Of a stretch of DNA of 64,000 nt, positions 40,898 through 49,579 are shown piece by piece (the first letter of the stretch is position 1; each line of letters opens with the position of its first letter). The translations under genes were made by a program, and so were the position numbers. This DNA comes from Allosalinactinospora lopnorensis (GTDB lineage Bacteria; Actinomycetota; Actinomycetes; Streptosporangiales; Streptosporangiaceae). The stretch spans positions 124,001 to 188,000 of the forward strand of contig NZ_LAJC01000001.1 of the NCBI RefSeq assembly GCF_000981225.1, in the 5' to 3' direction. The notes beneath the pieces are model-generated. The model saw nothing but the letters and a program-made list of their open reading frames with translations, was not told the DNA's origin and did not search any database.

Positions 40898-42016
40898 TTA
40901 ACCCACCTTGCGGACCCAGCCGTGGGTGTCGGGGCGGGTGCCGTACTGCAGGGCCACGAGCTCCTCGCGCAGGCGCATGGTGAGCGGGCCGGGCGTGCCG
41001 TCGGAGATCGAGAACTCGCCGCCGGAGCCCTTGACGTGGCCGACCGGCGTGATGACCGCCGCGGTACCGCAGGCGAAGACCTCGGTGAGCTCGCCGCTCT
41101 GCGCCGCCGCGCGCCACTGCTCGGTGGAGATCCGCCCCTCCTCGGCGGCGATGCCGAGTTCGGAGGAGAGTTTGAGCAGCGAGTCGCGTGTGATGCCGGG
41201 AAGCAGCGTCCCGGTGAGCTCGGGGGTGAGGAGCCGGACGTCGTCACCGGAACCGAAGACGAAGAACAGGTTCATCCCGCCCATCTCCTCGACCCAGCGG
41301 TGCTCCAGGGCGTCGAGCCAGACGACCTGGTCGCACCCCTTCTCGACCGCCTGGGCCTGGGCCAGGAAGCTCGCGGCGTAGTTGCCCGCGAACTTCGCCT
41401 CGCCGGTGCCGCCGGGCGCGGCGCGGGTGTAGTCCTCGCTGAGCCAGACCGTGACCGGTTTGATCCCGCCCGAGAAGTAGGGGCCGGACGGCGAGGCGAT
41501 CAGCACGAACAGGTAGCTGCGGGAGGGGTTGTTCACCCCGAGCCCGACGTCGGTCGCGAACATGTAGGGACGCAGGTAGAGGCTGCTGTTCTCCTGCGTG
41601 GGGACCCACTCCCCGTCGTGCTGGATGAGTGTCTCGATGGCTCCGATGAAGAGCTCCTCCGGGAGCTCGGGCATGGCCATGCGCCGGGCGCTGCGGTTGA
41701 ACCGCGCCGCGTTGGCCTCGGGCCGGAAACAGGCGATCGTGCCGTCCGGGTGCCGGTAGGCCTTCAGTCCTTCGAAGATCTCCTGGGCGTAGTGCAGGGC
41801 CGCGGTGGCCGGGTCGAGGATCAGCGGCCCGTACGGCTCCAGTTGGGCGTCGTGCCAACCCCTGCTCTCCGTGTAGCGGACGGTGACCATGTGGTCGGTG
41901 AATACGTTGCCGAACCCGGGATTCTCCAGGAGGGCCGCTCGTTCCTGCGGGGTCTTCCGCTGGGGCGAGAGCCGCACCTCGAACGCCAACCCGCTTGTGG
42001 TGGTGCTGCTGTTCAT
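40898..42016 (-). CDS. ilvE: branched-chain amino acid aminotransferase
   Basis: IlvE catalyses the last step to Ile, Leu and Val with PLP. The 372-residue product is the longer BCAT type (fold IV). GEAKFAGNYAAS carries the PLP lysine near residue 212, with GLKAYRHPDGTI, RPYMFATD and FACGTAAVITPVG as other marks. ATG 42016 is a natural start. It is separated from leuB by 272 bases with a terminator, so it has its own promoter. It converges with the saccharopine-dehydrogenase-like gene at a 70-bp repeat. Confidence 0.96.
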   Translation of the reverse strand: MNSSTTTSGLAFEVRLSPQRKTPQERAALLENPGFGNVFTDHMVTVRYTESRGWHDAQLEPYGPLILDPATAALHYAQEIFEGLKAYRHPDGTIACFRPEANAARFNRSARRMAMPELPEELFIGAIETLIQHDGEWVPTQENSSLYLRPYMFATDVGLGVNNPSRSYLFVLIASPSGPYFSGGIKPVTVWLSEDYTRAAPGGTGEAKFAGNYAASFLAQAQAVEKGCDQVVWLDALEHRWVEEMGGMNLFFVFGSGDDVRLLTPELTGTLLPGITRDSLLKLSSELGIAAEEGRISTEQWRAAAQSGELTEVFACGTAAVITPVGHVKGSGGEFSISDGTPGPLTMRLREELVALQYGTRPDTHGWVRKVG

Positions 42017-42190
42017 GAGTGATTAGGTCCTCTCGGGTACACCAGACCGGCAACACTGCCGGCCCAGGATCAAGTGTGACGGAAAAGACGCACCCGGGCC
42101 ATACCGCGGCCCCCTGCCGGGTCGGGGCGCGTCGAAGGGCGGCACGCGGGCCGGACATGGCTGTTGCGGGGTGGCGCGCGCCCGAAACGC

Positions 42191-42221
42191 CCAGCGGGCG
42201 TGCCGTTGGCACGCCCGCTGG
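42191..42221 (-). terminator. terminator hairpin after leuB
   Basis: CCAGCGGGCGTGCC (42191-42204) and GGCACGCCCGCTGG (42208-42221) pair perfectly over 14 bases with a 3-base loop, 67 bases beyond the leuB stop. No T-run. Confidence 0.65.
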
Positions 42222-42288
42222 CTACCGGGGTTCCGCGTCCGCCTCGGCCGTGCCGCCTGCCCGATGTGCAGGGCCGAGGCGGGTGGCC

Positions 42289-43353
42289 TCAGCCCTGCTC
42301 GGTTACTCGCCGGGCGATGTCGTCGCCGATCTGGGTGGTGGACCGCTCGCTGGCGTCCTTCGCCCGGGCGTGCAGGTCCTCGGCCACCGCGCGCTCGACC
42401 TGGCGGGCGGCCGTGTCGAGGCCGAGGTGCTCCAGCATGATGGCCGACGACAGGATCGTGGCGGTGGGGTCGGCCTTCCCTTGGCCGGCGATGTCGGGGG
42501 CGGAGCCGTGCACCGGCTCGAACATGCTGGGGAAGTCGTTCTCCGGGTTGATGTTGCCGCTCGCGGCCAGGCCGATGCCGCCGGCGACGGCCGCGCCGAG
42601 GTCGGTGAGAATGTCACCGAACAGGTTGTCGGTGACGACGACGTCGAAGCGCCCCGGCTGCGACACGAAGAACATGGTGGCGGCGTCGACGTGGCAGTAG
42701 TCCACCGAGACCTGCGGGTACTCGGCGCCGACCTCGCGGACGACGCGCTGCCAGAGCTCCCCCGCGAAGGTCAGGACGTTGTCCTTGTGCACGAGGGTGA
42801 GCTTCTTGCGCGGGCGGGCGGCGGCCTTCTCGAACGCGTAGCGCACGACGCGTTCCACGCCGAGACGCGTGTTGACGCTGTCCTGGGTGGCGATCTCGCC
42901 CGGGGTCCCCTTGCGCATCACCCCGCCCATGCCCGCGTAGGGGCCCTCGGTGCCCTCGCGGACGACGAGCATGTCGATGTCGTCGGACGCGGTGGAGGCC
43001 AGGGGGGTGGACACGCCCGGGTAGAGCCGGACCGGGCGCAGGTTCACGTAGTGCGAGAACGCGAACCGCAGGCGGAGCAGCAGACCCCGCTCCAGGACGC
43101 CGCTGGGCACCGAGGGGTCGCCGACGGCCCCCAGGAAGATGGCCTCGTGGCCGCGGAGCTCCTCCTCCACCGAATCGGGGAGCGTCTCCCCGGTGGCGTG
43201 CCATCTCTTGGCACCGAGCTCGTACTCGGTGGTATCCAGCGCGAAGTCGTGTTTCGGGGCGACGGCGGAGAGGACCTTCAGTCCCTCCGCCACCACCTCG
43301 GACCCGATTCCGTCACCGGGGATGACGGCCAACTTAACGGTGCGAGCAGCCAT
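42289..43353 (-). CDS. leuB: 3-isopropylmalate dehydrogenase
   Basis: LeuB oxidises and decarboxylates 3-isopropylmalate (and 3-methylmalate in the citramalate route) with NAD. The 354-residue enzyme has [14 protein letters not shown] at the N-terminus, [16 protein letters not shown] for substrate contact, [10 protein letters not shown] with the catalytic Lys, [33 protein letters not shown] and [18 protein letters not shown]. It is the shorter actinobacterial type. A 35-residue frame lies just upstream on the same strand. GTCTCAT occurs in the upstream region, as near ilvB and leuC. Confidence 0.96.
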   Translation of the reverse strand: MAARTVKLAVIPGDGIGSEVVAEGLKVLSAVAPKHDFALDTTEYELGAKRWHATGETLPDSVEEELRGHEAIFLGAVGDPSVPSGVLERGLLLRLRFAFSHYVNLRPVRLYPGVSTPLASTASDDIDMLVVREGTEGPYAGMGGVMRKGTPGEIATQDSVNTRLGVERVVRYAFEKAAARPRKKLTLVHKDNVLTFAGELWQRVVREVGAEYPQVSVDYCHVDAATMFFVSQPGRFDVVVTDNLFGDILTDLGAAVAGGIGLAASGNINPENDFPSMFEPVHGSAPDIAGQGKADPTATILSSAIMLEHLGLDTAARQVERAVAEDLHARAKDASERSTTQIGDDIARRVTEQG

Positions 43354-43472
43354 GGAACAGCCCAGCCTCTACTTCAACAATGGTCTCGGCACTCACGGGT
43401 GTCGGCGCCCCTGCGGACGCCGACAACCGGTTTCTCGGTATTGAGATGAGCGAAAGCGGTGATGAGACAAGC

Positions 43473-43580
43473 CTAGCGACCCGCGGAGCCGCCGTTGTCA
43501 CGACGGTCCAACGCGGTCTGCACGGCCCGGGTGGCCTCGTCTTCCGCTTCGGCCGGAGCCTCCTGGGTCATCTCGTACAT
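43473..43580 (-). CDS. small protein of 35 aa upstream of leuB
   Basis: ATG 43580 has a strong GAGGAG site eight bases upstream. The peptide is MYEMTQEAPAEAEDEATRAV followed by QTALDRRDNGGSAGR, acidic and helical, with codon use like real genes. It ends 119 bases before leuB on the same strand. It has no run of Leu, Ile or Val codons, so it is not an attenuator leader of the usual type. No homologue is recognised. Confidence 0.5.
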   Translation of the reverse strand: MYEMTQEAPAEAEDEATRAVQTALDRRDNGGSAGR

Positions 43581-43906
43581 GGCGATCCTCCTCGCGGGGC
43601 AGATCCGAGTCCGGCGGCCCGGACAGGGCCGGATCAGGGTGGACACTGTGGAGAACCCGGCTCACGCGCACGCGTGGTCGTCCCCCGGTCGTTCCGGGGT
43701 CGCGTGCGGGCACGGGTGAACCGCGCGGATTCCGGTGGGATCGCCTGCCCGGGAAGAGCCGCCGCTCTCGCCAGATCGATGTGGGGACGGCGGTCGTTCG
43801 CGCGGAGTGCCGGCATCATTACCGGCGCACCAACTCGTTGGAAGACAGACTATCGGAAGGCCAACTATCCGGCCACTCCGACGGGAAGGAGTGTTCACCG
43901 AAAACG
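43581..43906. other. intergenic stretch, nothing convincing
   Basis: These 326 bases lie between the 35-residue gene and the serA terminator. Frames crossing them are rich in Arg, Pro and Gly with no ribosome sites. I see no gene, repeat or clear promoter here except the expected promoter of the small gene. Confidence 0.5.
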
Positions 43907-43949
43907 CTGAAGGGCTGTCCGCGCATCGTTCCGGCGGACAGCCCTTCAG
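43907..43949 (-). terminator. terminator hairpin after serA
   Basis: CTGAAGGGCTGTCCGC (43907-43922) and GCGGACAGCCCTTCAG (43934-43949) are perfect 16-base arms. On the minus strand CGTTTTC follows. It starts 18 bases after the serA stop. Confidence 0.75.
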
Positions 43950-43967
43950 TATGTGCGGAGCCCGGGA

Positions 43968-45554
43968 TCAGTCCAGGTCGACCTGCCGGGTCGAGACCGA
44001 CTTGATCTCCTTGGAGATCTCCTCAAGGGTGTCGTCCGGAATAGCGGAGTCGACGGTCAGCGTGATGAGCGCCTTGCCGCCCTGCTGGTCCCGGCTCACC
44101 TGCATGCCGGCGATGTTGATCTGGGCCTCGCCGAGCAGCGCGCCGACCTTCCCGACGATGCCGGGGCGGTCGTCGTAGGAGAAGAAGGCCATGTGCTCGC
44201 TGAGCCCGATCTCCATGTCGTAGCCGTTGATCTCGACGAGCTTCTCGTAGTGGCGCGGCCCGGTGAGCGTGCCCGACACCGAGACCCGCTGGCCGTCGGG
44301 CAGGATCCCGCGGACCGTGACGAGGTTGCGCCAGTCGGAGTTGTCATCGCTGGTGGTCATGGTGACCTCGACGCCCCGCTCCTTGGCCAAAAGCGGGGCG
44401 TTCACGAACGTGACCGTCTCCTCGGTGACGTCAAGGAACACGCCCTTGAGCGCCGCCAGTTCCAGCACCTTGACGTCGTGCGCGACGATCTCGCCCCGGA
44501 CCTCGACCTCGACCCGGCTGGCCACACCGCGGGCGAGCGATGTGAAGATCCGGCCGAGCTTCTCGGTGAGCGGGAGGGCCGGCTTGACGTCCTCGGCCAC
44601 GGCACCGCCCTGGACATTGACCGCGTCGGGAACGAACTCGCCGGACAGCGCCAGCTTGACCGACCGGGCCACCTGGGTGCCCGCTTTCTCCTGGGCCTCC
44701 TCGGTGCTGGCGCCCAGGTGCGGGGCGACCACCACGCTCTCGAACTCGAACAGCGGGCTGTCGGTGCACGGCTCCTTGGCCCAGACGTCGATACCGGCGC
44801 CCCCGACGCGCCCCTCCTTCAGTGCCCGGTACAGCGCGTCCTCGTCGAGGATGCCGCCCCGGGCGGCGTTGATGACGCGCACGTTCGGCTTGACCTTCCG
44901 CAGCGCCTCGTCGCCGATCAGCCCGACCGTGTCCTTGTTCTTCGGCAGGTGGATGCTGATGAAGTCGCTGCTCCGCAGCAGCTCGTCCAGGCTGACCATC
45001 TCCACGCCCATCTGCGCGGCACGCGAGGGCTGCACGAAGGGGTCGTAGGCGATGATCCGGGTCTCGAAGGCCGCGAGCCGCTGGGCGACCAGGGCGCCGA
45101 TCCGCCCGAGGCCGACGATGCCCACGGTCTTGTCGTAGAGCTCCACACCGGTGTACTTGGAACGCTTCCACTCCCCCTTGATGAGCGCGTTGTGCGCGGG
45201 GGCGGTGTTCCGCGACGACGCGAGCAGCAGGTTGATGGCCTGCTCGGCGGCGCTCACGATGTTGGACGTGGGCGCGTTCACCACGAGCACGCCGGCCTTC
45301 GTCGCCGCGTCGACGTCGACGTTGTCCAGACCCACGCCCGCACGCGCCACCACCTGCAGATTGGAAGCCGCGGCCAGCGCCTCGGCGTCGACCTTGGTCG
45401 CGCTGCGCACGATCAGGGCGTCGACTCCGGCGAGGGCGGGCAGCAGCTGGGAGCGGTCTGCGCCGTCGACACGGCGGACCTCGAAATCCTCCTCCAACAG
45501 CGCGATTCCGGCGGGCGAGAGTTCTTCCGCGACGAGAACGGAGGGCTTGGGCAC
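43968..45554 (-). CDS. serA: D-3-phosphoglycerate dehydrogenase
   Basis: SerA commits 3-phosphoglycerate to serine. The 528 residues match the long actinobacterial type with catalytic and NAD domains (KTVGIVGLGRIGALVAQRL, then NAARGGILDEDAL, GIDVWAKEP), an intervening domain (about residues 320-450) and a C-terminal ACT domain (PGIVGKVGALLGEAQINIAGMQVSRD). The GTG at 45554 was chosen because AAGGA stands before it and homologues start at PKPVVLVAEELSP. It lies between ilvC and leuB on the same strand, the common actinobacterial order, with its own upstream region of 231 bases. Confidence 0.95.
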   Translation of the reverse strand: MPKPSVLVAEELSPAGIALLEEDFEVRRVDGADRSQLLPALAGVDALIVRSATKVDAEALAAASNLQVVARAGVGLDNVDVDAATKAGVLVVNAPTSNIVSAAEQAINLLLASSRNTAPAHNALIKGEWKRSKYTGVELYDKTVGIVGLGRIGALVAQRLAAFETRIIAYDPFVQPSRAAQMGVEMVSLDELLRSSDFISIHLPKNKDTVGLIGDEALRKVKPNVRVINAARGGILDEDALYRALKEGRVGGAGIDVWAKEPCTDSPLFEFESVVVAPHLGASTEEAQEKAGTQVARSVKLALSGEFVPDAVNVQGGAVAEDVKPALPLTEKLGRIFTSLARGVASRVEVEVRGEIVAHDVKVLELAALKGVFLDVTEETVTFVNAPLLAKERGVEVTMTTSDDNSDWRNLVTVRGILPDGQRVSVSGTLTGPRHYEKLVEINGYDMEIGLSEHMAFFSYDDRPGIVGKVGALLGEAQINIAGMQVSRDQQGGKALITLTVDSAIPDDTLEEISKEIKSVSTRQVDLD

Positions 45555-45740
45555 AGCTAAATCCTTATGTGGGTTGCGACGTGGCCACTGTTCGCAGCGG
45601 CCTTGGACGAACTCCATAACTTACTCTTCGGCCGCACGGCCGATAAAAAGTCTACTGTGCCGGTGGGTTACGGGAAGGAGGTAGGGGGCGGAAACTCCCA
45701 GGAAGCACACTATCGCCGCAGGTCAGCGGGGTGACGCCGG

Positions 45741-45772
45741 GGCGGCCCGGACGGCGCGTCCGCCGGGCCGCC
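45741..45772 (-). terminator. terminator hairpin after ilvC
   Basis: GGCGGCCCGG (45741-45750) pairs with CCGGGCCGCC (45763-45772), with an extra short internal pairing in the loop. It lies 13 bases beyond the ilvC stop. No T-run. Confidence 0.55.
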
Positions 45773-45785
45773 GTGTCGCGCGGTT

Positions 45786-46781
45786 TCAGCCCTTGAGCCA
45801 GCTCATGAGCGGGCGCAGCTCGGCGCCCACCTTCTCGATCGGCTCGCTCTGCTCGGACTCGCGGCGCTTGAGGAAGTTCGGCCGGCCGGCGTCGAACTCG
45901 TTGACGAGCTCGCGCGCGTAGCTGCCGTCCTGGACCTCGGACAGGATCCGGCGCATCTCCTCGCGTGTCTGCTCGTTGACGACGCGCGGCCCGCGGGTGT
46001 ACCCGCCGTACTCGGCGTTGTCGGAGACCGACCAGTACATCTTGGAGATGCCGCCCTCGTACATGAGGTCGACGATGAGCTTCACCTCGTGCAGGCACTC
46101 GAAGTAGGCGACCTCGGGCTGGTACCCGGCCTCGGTGAGCGTGGTGAACCCGGCCTTGATCAGCTCGGAGAGCCCCCCGCAGAGCACCGCCTGCTCACCG
46201 AACAGGTCGGTCTCGGTCTCCTCGGTGAAGGTGGTCTTCAGCGCACCGGCGCGGGTGCCGCCGACGCCCTTGGCATAGGAGAGCACGAGGTCCCACGCCT
46301 TGCCCGAGGGGTTCTGCTCGACGGCGACGAGCACGGGAACGCCGCGGCCCGCCTCGAACTGGCGGCGGACGAGATGCCCGGGCCCCTTGGGCGCGACCAT
46401 GGCGACGTCCACATCGGCCGGAGGCTGGATCAGGCCGTAGCGGATGCTGAACCCGTGGCCGAAGAAGAGCGCGTCGCCCGACTTGAGGTGGGGGGCGATC
46501 TCGTTGGCGTAGAGGTCCCGGTGGATGTGGTCCGGCACCAGGATCATGATCAGGTCGGCCTCCTGGGCCGCCTGTGCGGGCGTCACGACGCGCAGGCCGT
46601 GCTCCTCGGCCTTGGCGCGGCTGGCGGAGCCCTGCGCGAGCCCGACCCGTACGTCGGCACCGGAATCCCGCAGCGACAGCGCGTGCGCATGCCCCTGGCT
46701 GCCGTAGCCGATGACGGCGACCTTGCGCTCCTGGACGAAGCTCAGGTCCGCGGCGTCGTCGTAGTACATCTCTGCTGCCAC
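45786..46781 (-). CDS. ilvC: ketol-acid reductoisomerase
   Basis: IlvC converts acetolactate and acetohydroxybutyrate with NADPH and Mg2+. The 331-residue class I enzyme has [20 protein letters not shown] (Rossmann), [48 protein letters not shown] with the metal-binding acids, and SDNAEYGG near the end. The GTG at 46781 follows AAGGAG by eight bases. It is the third gene of ilvB-ilvN-ilvC, 116 bases after ilvN, and ends in a hairpin. Confidence 0.97.
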   Translation of the reverse strand: MAAEMYYDDAADLSFVQERKVAVIGYGSQGHAHALSLRDSGADVRVGLAQGSASRAKAEEHGLRVVTPAQAAQEADLIMILVPDHIHRDLYANEIAPHLKSGDALFFGHGFSIRYGLIQPPADVDVAMVAPKGPGHLVRRQFEAGRGVPVLVAVEQNPSGKAWDLVLSYAKGVGGTRAGALKTTFTEETETDLFGEQAVLCGGLSELIKAGFTTLTEAGYQPEVAYFECLHEVKLIVDLMYEGGISKMYWSVSDNAEYGGYTRGPRVVNEQTREEMRRILSEVQDGSYARELVNEFDAGRPNFLKRRESEQSEPIEKVGAELRPLMSWLKG

Positions 46782-46897
46782 TTCGGCTTACTCCTTAGTC
46801 CTTGCTGCTCGGCACCGCCGCGGGCCGGTGCGGCCGGGCGGTGCGGATGACGGGTTCCCGGCGCCCGCGCCTGGCCGACCGCGCGTCCGGGGGTGGT

Positions 46898-47422
46898 TCA
46901 CGCGCTGCGCTCGACTGCGCGGAGCGACCGATCGGTGATCGACCTCGGTCCCCGCCCCAGTGCGACCAGTCCGGACTTCACCAGCTCCTTGATGCCGAAC
47001 GGTTCCAGGTTCCGGACCAGCGAGTCGAGTTTCTCGGGTCGGCCCGTGGCCTCGACCACGACGACGTCCGGGTGGACGTCGACCACGTTGGCCCGGAAGA
47101 GTTCGGCCGTCTGGATGACCTGGGAACGGGTGCCGGCGTCGGCTTTGACCTTCGCCAGCAGGAGTTCCCTGCGCACCGATGCGTCGTTGTCCATCTCGAC
47201 GATCTTGATGACGTTCACCAGCTTGTTGAGCTGCTTGGTCACCTGCTCCAAGGGGTGGCGGTCGCAGTTGACCACGATCGTCATGCGGGACAGCCCCTCG
47301 TATTCGGTCGTGCTGACGCTGAGGGAGTGGATGTTGAATCCGCGGCGGGAGAACAGCGCCGATGCTCTCGCCAGTATGCCCGGCGTGTCCTCCACGAGGA
47401 CGGAAAGCGTGTGCTGGCTCAT
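46898..47422 (-). CDS. ilvN: acetolactate synthase small (regulatory) subunit
   Basis: IlvN binds valine and regulates IlvB. The 174-residue protein starts MSQHTLSVLVEDTPGILARASALFSRRGFNIHSLSV, an ACT domain with the valine-binding turn, and has the second IlvN-type C-terminal domain (about residues 80-165). ATG 47422 was chosen from this start. It follows ilvB by 19 bases, consistent with a coupled ilvBN message under the leader-peptide attenuator upstream of ilvB. Confidence 0.96.
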   Translation of the reverse strand: MSQHTLSVLVEDTPGILARASALFSRRGFNIHSLSVSTTEYEGLSRMTIVVNCDRHPLEQVTKQLNKLVNVIKIVEMDNDASVRRELLLAKVKADAGTRSQVIQTAELFRANVVDVHPDVVVVEATGRPEKLDSLVRNLEPFGIKELVKSGLVALGRGPRSITDRSLRAVERSA

Positions 47423-47441
47423 CGTGAAACGTTGCCCTTCC

Positions 47442-49200
47442 CTAGTCCTCGTCGTCCCATTCGGGCGCCATGTCACGCGCGTACTGGATGTTGTCGTTGC
47501 TCACTCCGGGCCCCACCATCGGCCAGACCATGGCGTCGTGGTTGACGGAGAAGTCGATCACGACCGGGGCGTCGTTGATGGCCATGGCCTTCTCGATCGT
47601 GGCGTCGACGTCCTCGGGGCGCTCGCACCGCAGTCCGACACAACCGTACGCCTCCGAGAGCCGGACGAAGTCGGGGATGCGCACCTTCTCGTCCTTGGGC
47701 GCGGTCTGCAGGTCGGTGTTGGAGTACCGGCCGTCGTAGAACAGGGTCTGCCACTGCCGCACCATGCCCAGGTTCCCGTTGTTGACGACCGCGACCTTGA
47801 TGGGGATGTTCTCCACCGCGCAGGTCGCGAGCTCCTGGTTGGTCATCTGGAAGCAGCCGTCGCCGTCGATCGCCCAGACGGTCTGGCCGGGGCTGGCGAC
47901 CTGGGCTCCGAGCGCGGCGGGGACGGCGAACCCCATCGTCCCGAGGCCACCGGAGTTGATGAACGTCCCGGGCTTCTCGTACCCGATGAACTGGGAGGCC
48001 CACATCTGGTGCTGGCCGACCCCGGTGACGTAGGCGGCGTCCGGGCCAACGATCTCGCCCAGGCGCTTGATGACGTGCTGCGGGGACAGTCCGCCCTCGT
48101 GGCTCTCCTCGTACCCCAGCGGGTAGACGCTGCGCAGCCGCTCGATCTGGGCCCACCAGCCGGCGTAGTCGCCCTGGCGCCCGTTGGTCTGGTCGTTGCG
48201 GACGGCCACCACCAGGTCGGCGATGACCTCGCGGCAGTCACCGACGATCGGGACGTCGGCGTGCCGGTTCTTGGAGATCTCGGCCGGGTCGATGTCGGCG
48301 TGCACGATCTTGGCGTCGGGGGCGAAACTGTCGAGCTTGCCGGTGACGCGGTCGTCGAAGCGGGCGCCCAGCGCGACGATCAGGTCGGCCTTCTGCAGCG
48401 ATCCCACGGCGGCGACGGTCCCGTGCATGCCCGGCATCCCCAGGTGCTGCGGATGGCTGTCCGGGAAGACCCCGCGCGCCATCAGCGTGGTGACCACCGG
48501 AAGCCCGGTGAGCTCGGCCAGGATCCGCAGCTCCTGCGAGGCCCCGGCTTTGAACACACCGCCGCGACGTAGAGGACCGGCCGCTTGGCTTCGGCGATCA
48601 TCCGCGCCGCTTCGCGGACCTGCTTTCCGTGCGGCTTGGTCACGGGCCGGTAGCCGGGCATGTCCAGGCGCTGCGGCCAGGAGAAGGCGGTCTGCGCCTG
48701 CAGGGCGTCCTTGGCGATGTCGACCAGGACCGGCCCGGGCCGGCCGGTGGAGGCGACGTGGAACGCCTCCGCGATCGTCCGCGGGATCTGAGCGGCGTCC
48801 CGGACCAGGTAGTTGTGCTTGGTGATGGGCATCGTGATGCCGCAGATGTCGGCTTCCTGGAAGGCGTCGGTGCCGATCGCCGGGGAGGCCACCTGACCCG
48901 TGATGGCCACGACCGGAACGGAGTCCATATGCGCGTCGGCCAGCGGTGTGACGAGGTTGGTGGCCCCGGGTCCGCTGGTCGCGATGCAGACCCCGGGGCG
49001 GCCGGTGGCGTAGGCGTAGCTTCCGCCGCGTGGCCGGCGCCCTGCTCATGCCGCATGAGGATGTGGCGTACCCGGGCGGAGTCGAAAAGGGGGTCGTAGG
49101 CGGGGAGGATCGCCCCGCCGGGGATCCCGAACGCCACGTCGACGCCGACATGCTCCAGCGACCTGACGAGCGATTGGGCTCCGGTCATCTGCTCGGTCAT
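47442..49200 (-). CDS. ilvB: acetolactate synthase large subunit, interrupted by two single-base frameshifts
   Basis: IlvB is the ThDP- and FAD-dependent catalytic subunit. The 5' frame gives [35 protein letters not shown] and [12 protein letters not shown]. The middle frame gives [26 protein letters not shown]. The last frame gives [22 protein letters not shown] and the ThDP motif [19 protein letters not shown]. The joins are near 49020 (GAAGCTAC, where GAAGGCTAC gives [12 protein letters not shown]) and near 48565 (GTCGCGGCGGT, where GTCGGCGGCGGT gives YVGGGVFKAG). Each needs one added G, so these look like sequence errors in an essential gene. ATG 49200 or GTG 49203 is the start. Confidence 0.9.
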
Positions 49201-49246
49201 CACAAGATCCTTCGGAGAGGGCTCGGAAACTAGGTGTGCCTGGCAA

Positions 49247-49281
49247 CAAAAAACCCCCCACCGCGATGCGGTTGAGGGGGG
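49247..49281 (-). terminator. attenuator terminator of ilvBNC
   Basis: On the minus strand CCCCCCTCAACCGCATCGCGGTGGGGGG folds into a stem with a small bulge and runs into TTTTTTGTT. It lies between the leader peptide and ilvB, so it ends transcription when branched-chain amino acids are plentiful. GGCGCGCGGC and GCTGCGCGCC upstream (49281-49316) can form the preceding hairpin. Confidence 0.8.
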
Positions 49282-49299
49282 CGCGCAGCAGAAACTCGG

Positions 49300-49350
49300 T
49301 CAGCTCGCCGCGCGCCGACCAAGTACGAGAATGTGGAAGTTGCTCTGCAC
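49300..49350 (-). CDS. ilvB leader peptide (ends HILVLGRRAAS)
   Basis: GTG 49350 opens a 16-residue frame MQSNFHILVLGRRAAS that contains Ile, Leu, Val and Leu codons in a row and ends at TGA 49300-49302, 19 bases before the terminator stem. This is the classic layout of transcription attenuation for ilv operons. The cimA leader (35869-35898) has a similar core. Confidence 0.8.
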   Translation of the reverse strand: MQSNFHILVLGRRAAS

Positions 49351-49403
49351 GGTGTTAACGATGGCCGAGCCGGTGGCACTCCGTCAACTCAGACACGGTT
49401 TTA

Positions 49404-49418
49404 TCTCAATATATGAGA
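49404..49418. promoter_or_regulatory. palindrome upstream of the ilvB leader
   Basis: TCTCAATATATGAGA reads TCTCA-TATAT-TGAGA on the other strand, a perfect 5-base-arm dyad, about 55 bases upstream of the leader peptide start and next to TTGACGG. It shares CGTCTC-TATT features with the leuC/ndgR region. It is a candidate operator, possibly for NdgR. Confidence 0.4.
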
Positions 49419-49579
49419 CGACACGATCAGCATGCGGGTCTACGCAGGACACGGCGACCTGCGAAGACCGGGTTTTCCAGACCGAAAAACGGTGTCGCAC
49501 CGGAGACATATGGTGAGACGGATCTCGTTCCCGTCCCGTGAGGCGCTCTCCCCGGTAGCGGATCCAGCGGGCACCCGCC

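Noticed and set aside
43380-43910. Plus-strand frame of 176 codons between leuB and serA
   Set aside because: Composition is shadow-like, the start lies within the leuB upstream region, and a well-supported small gene lies on the opposite strand.
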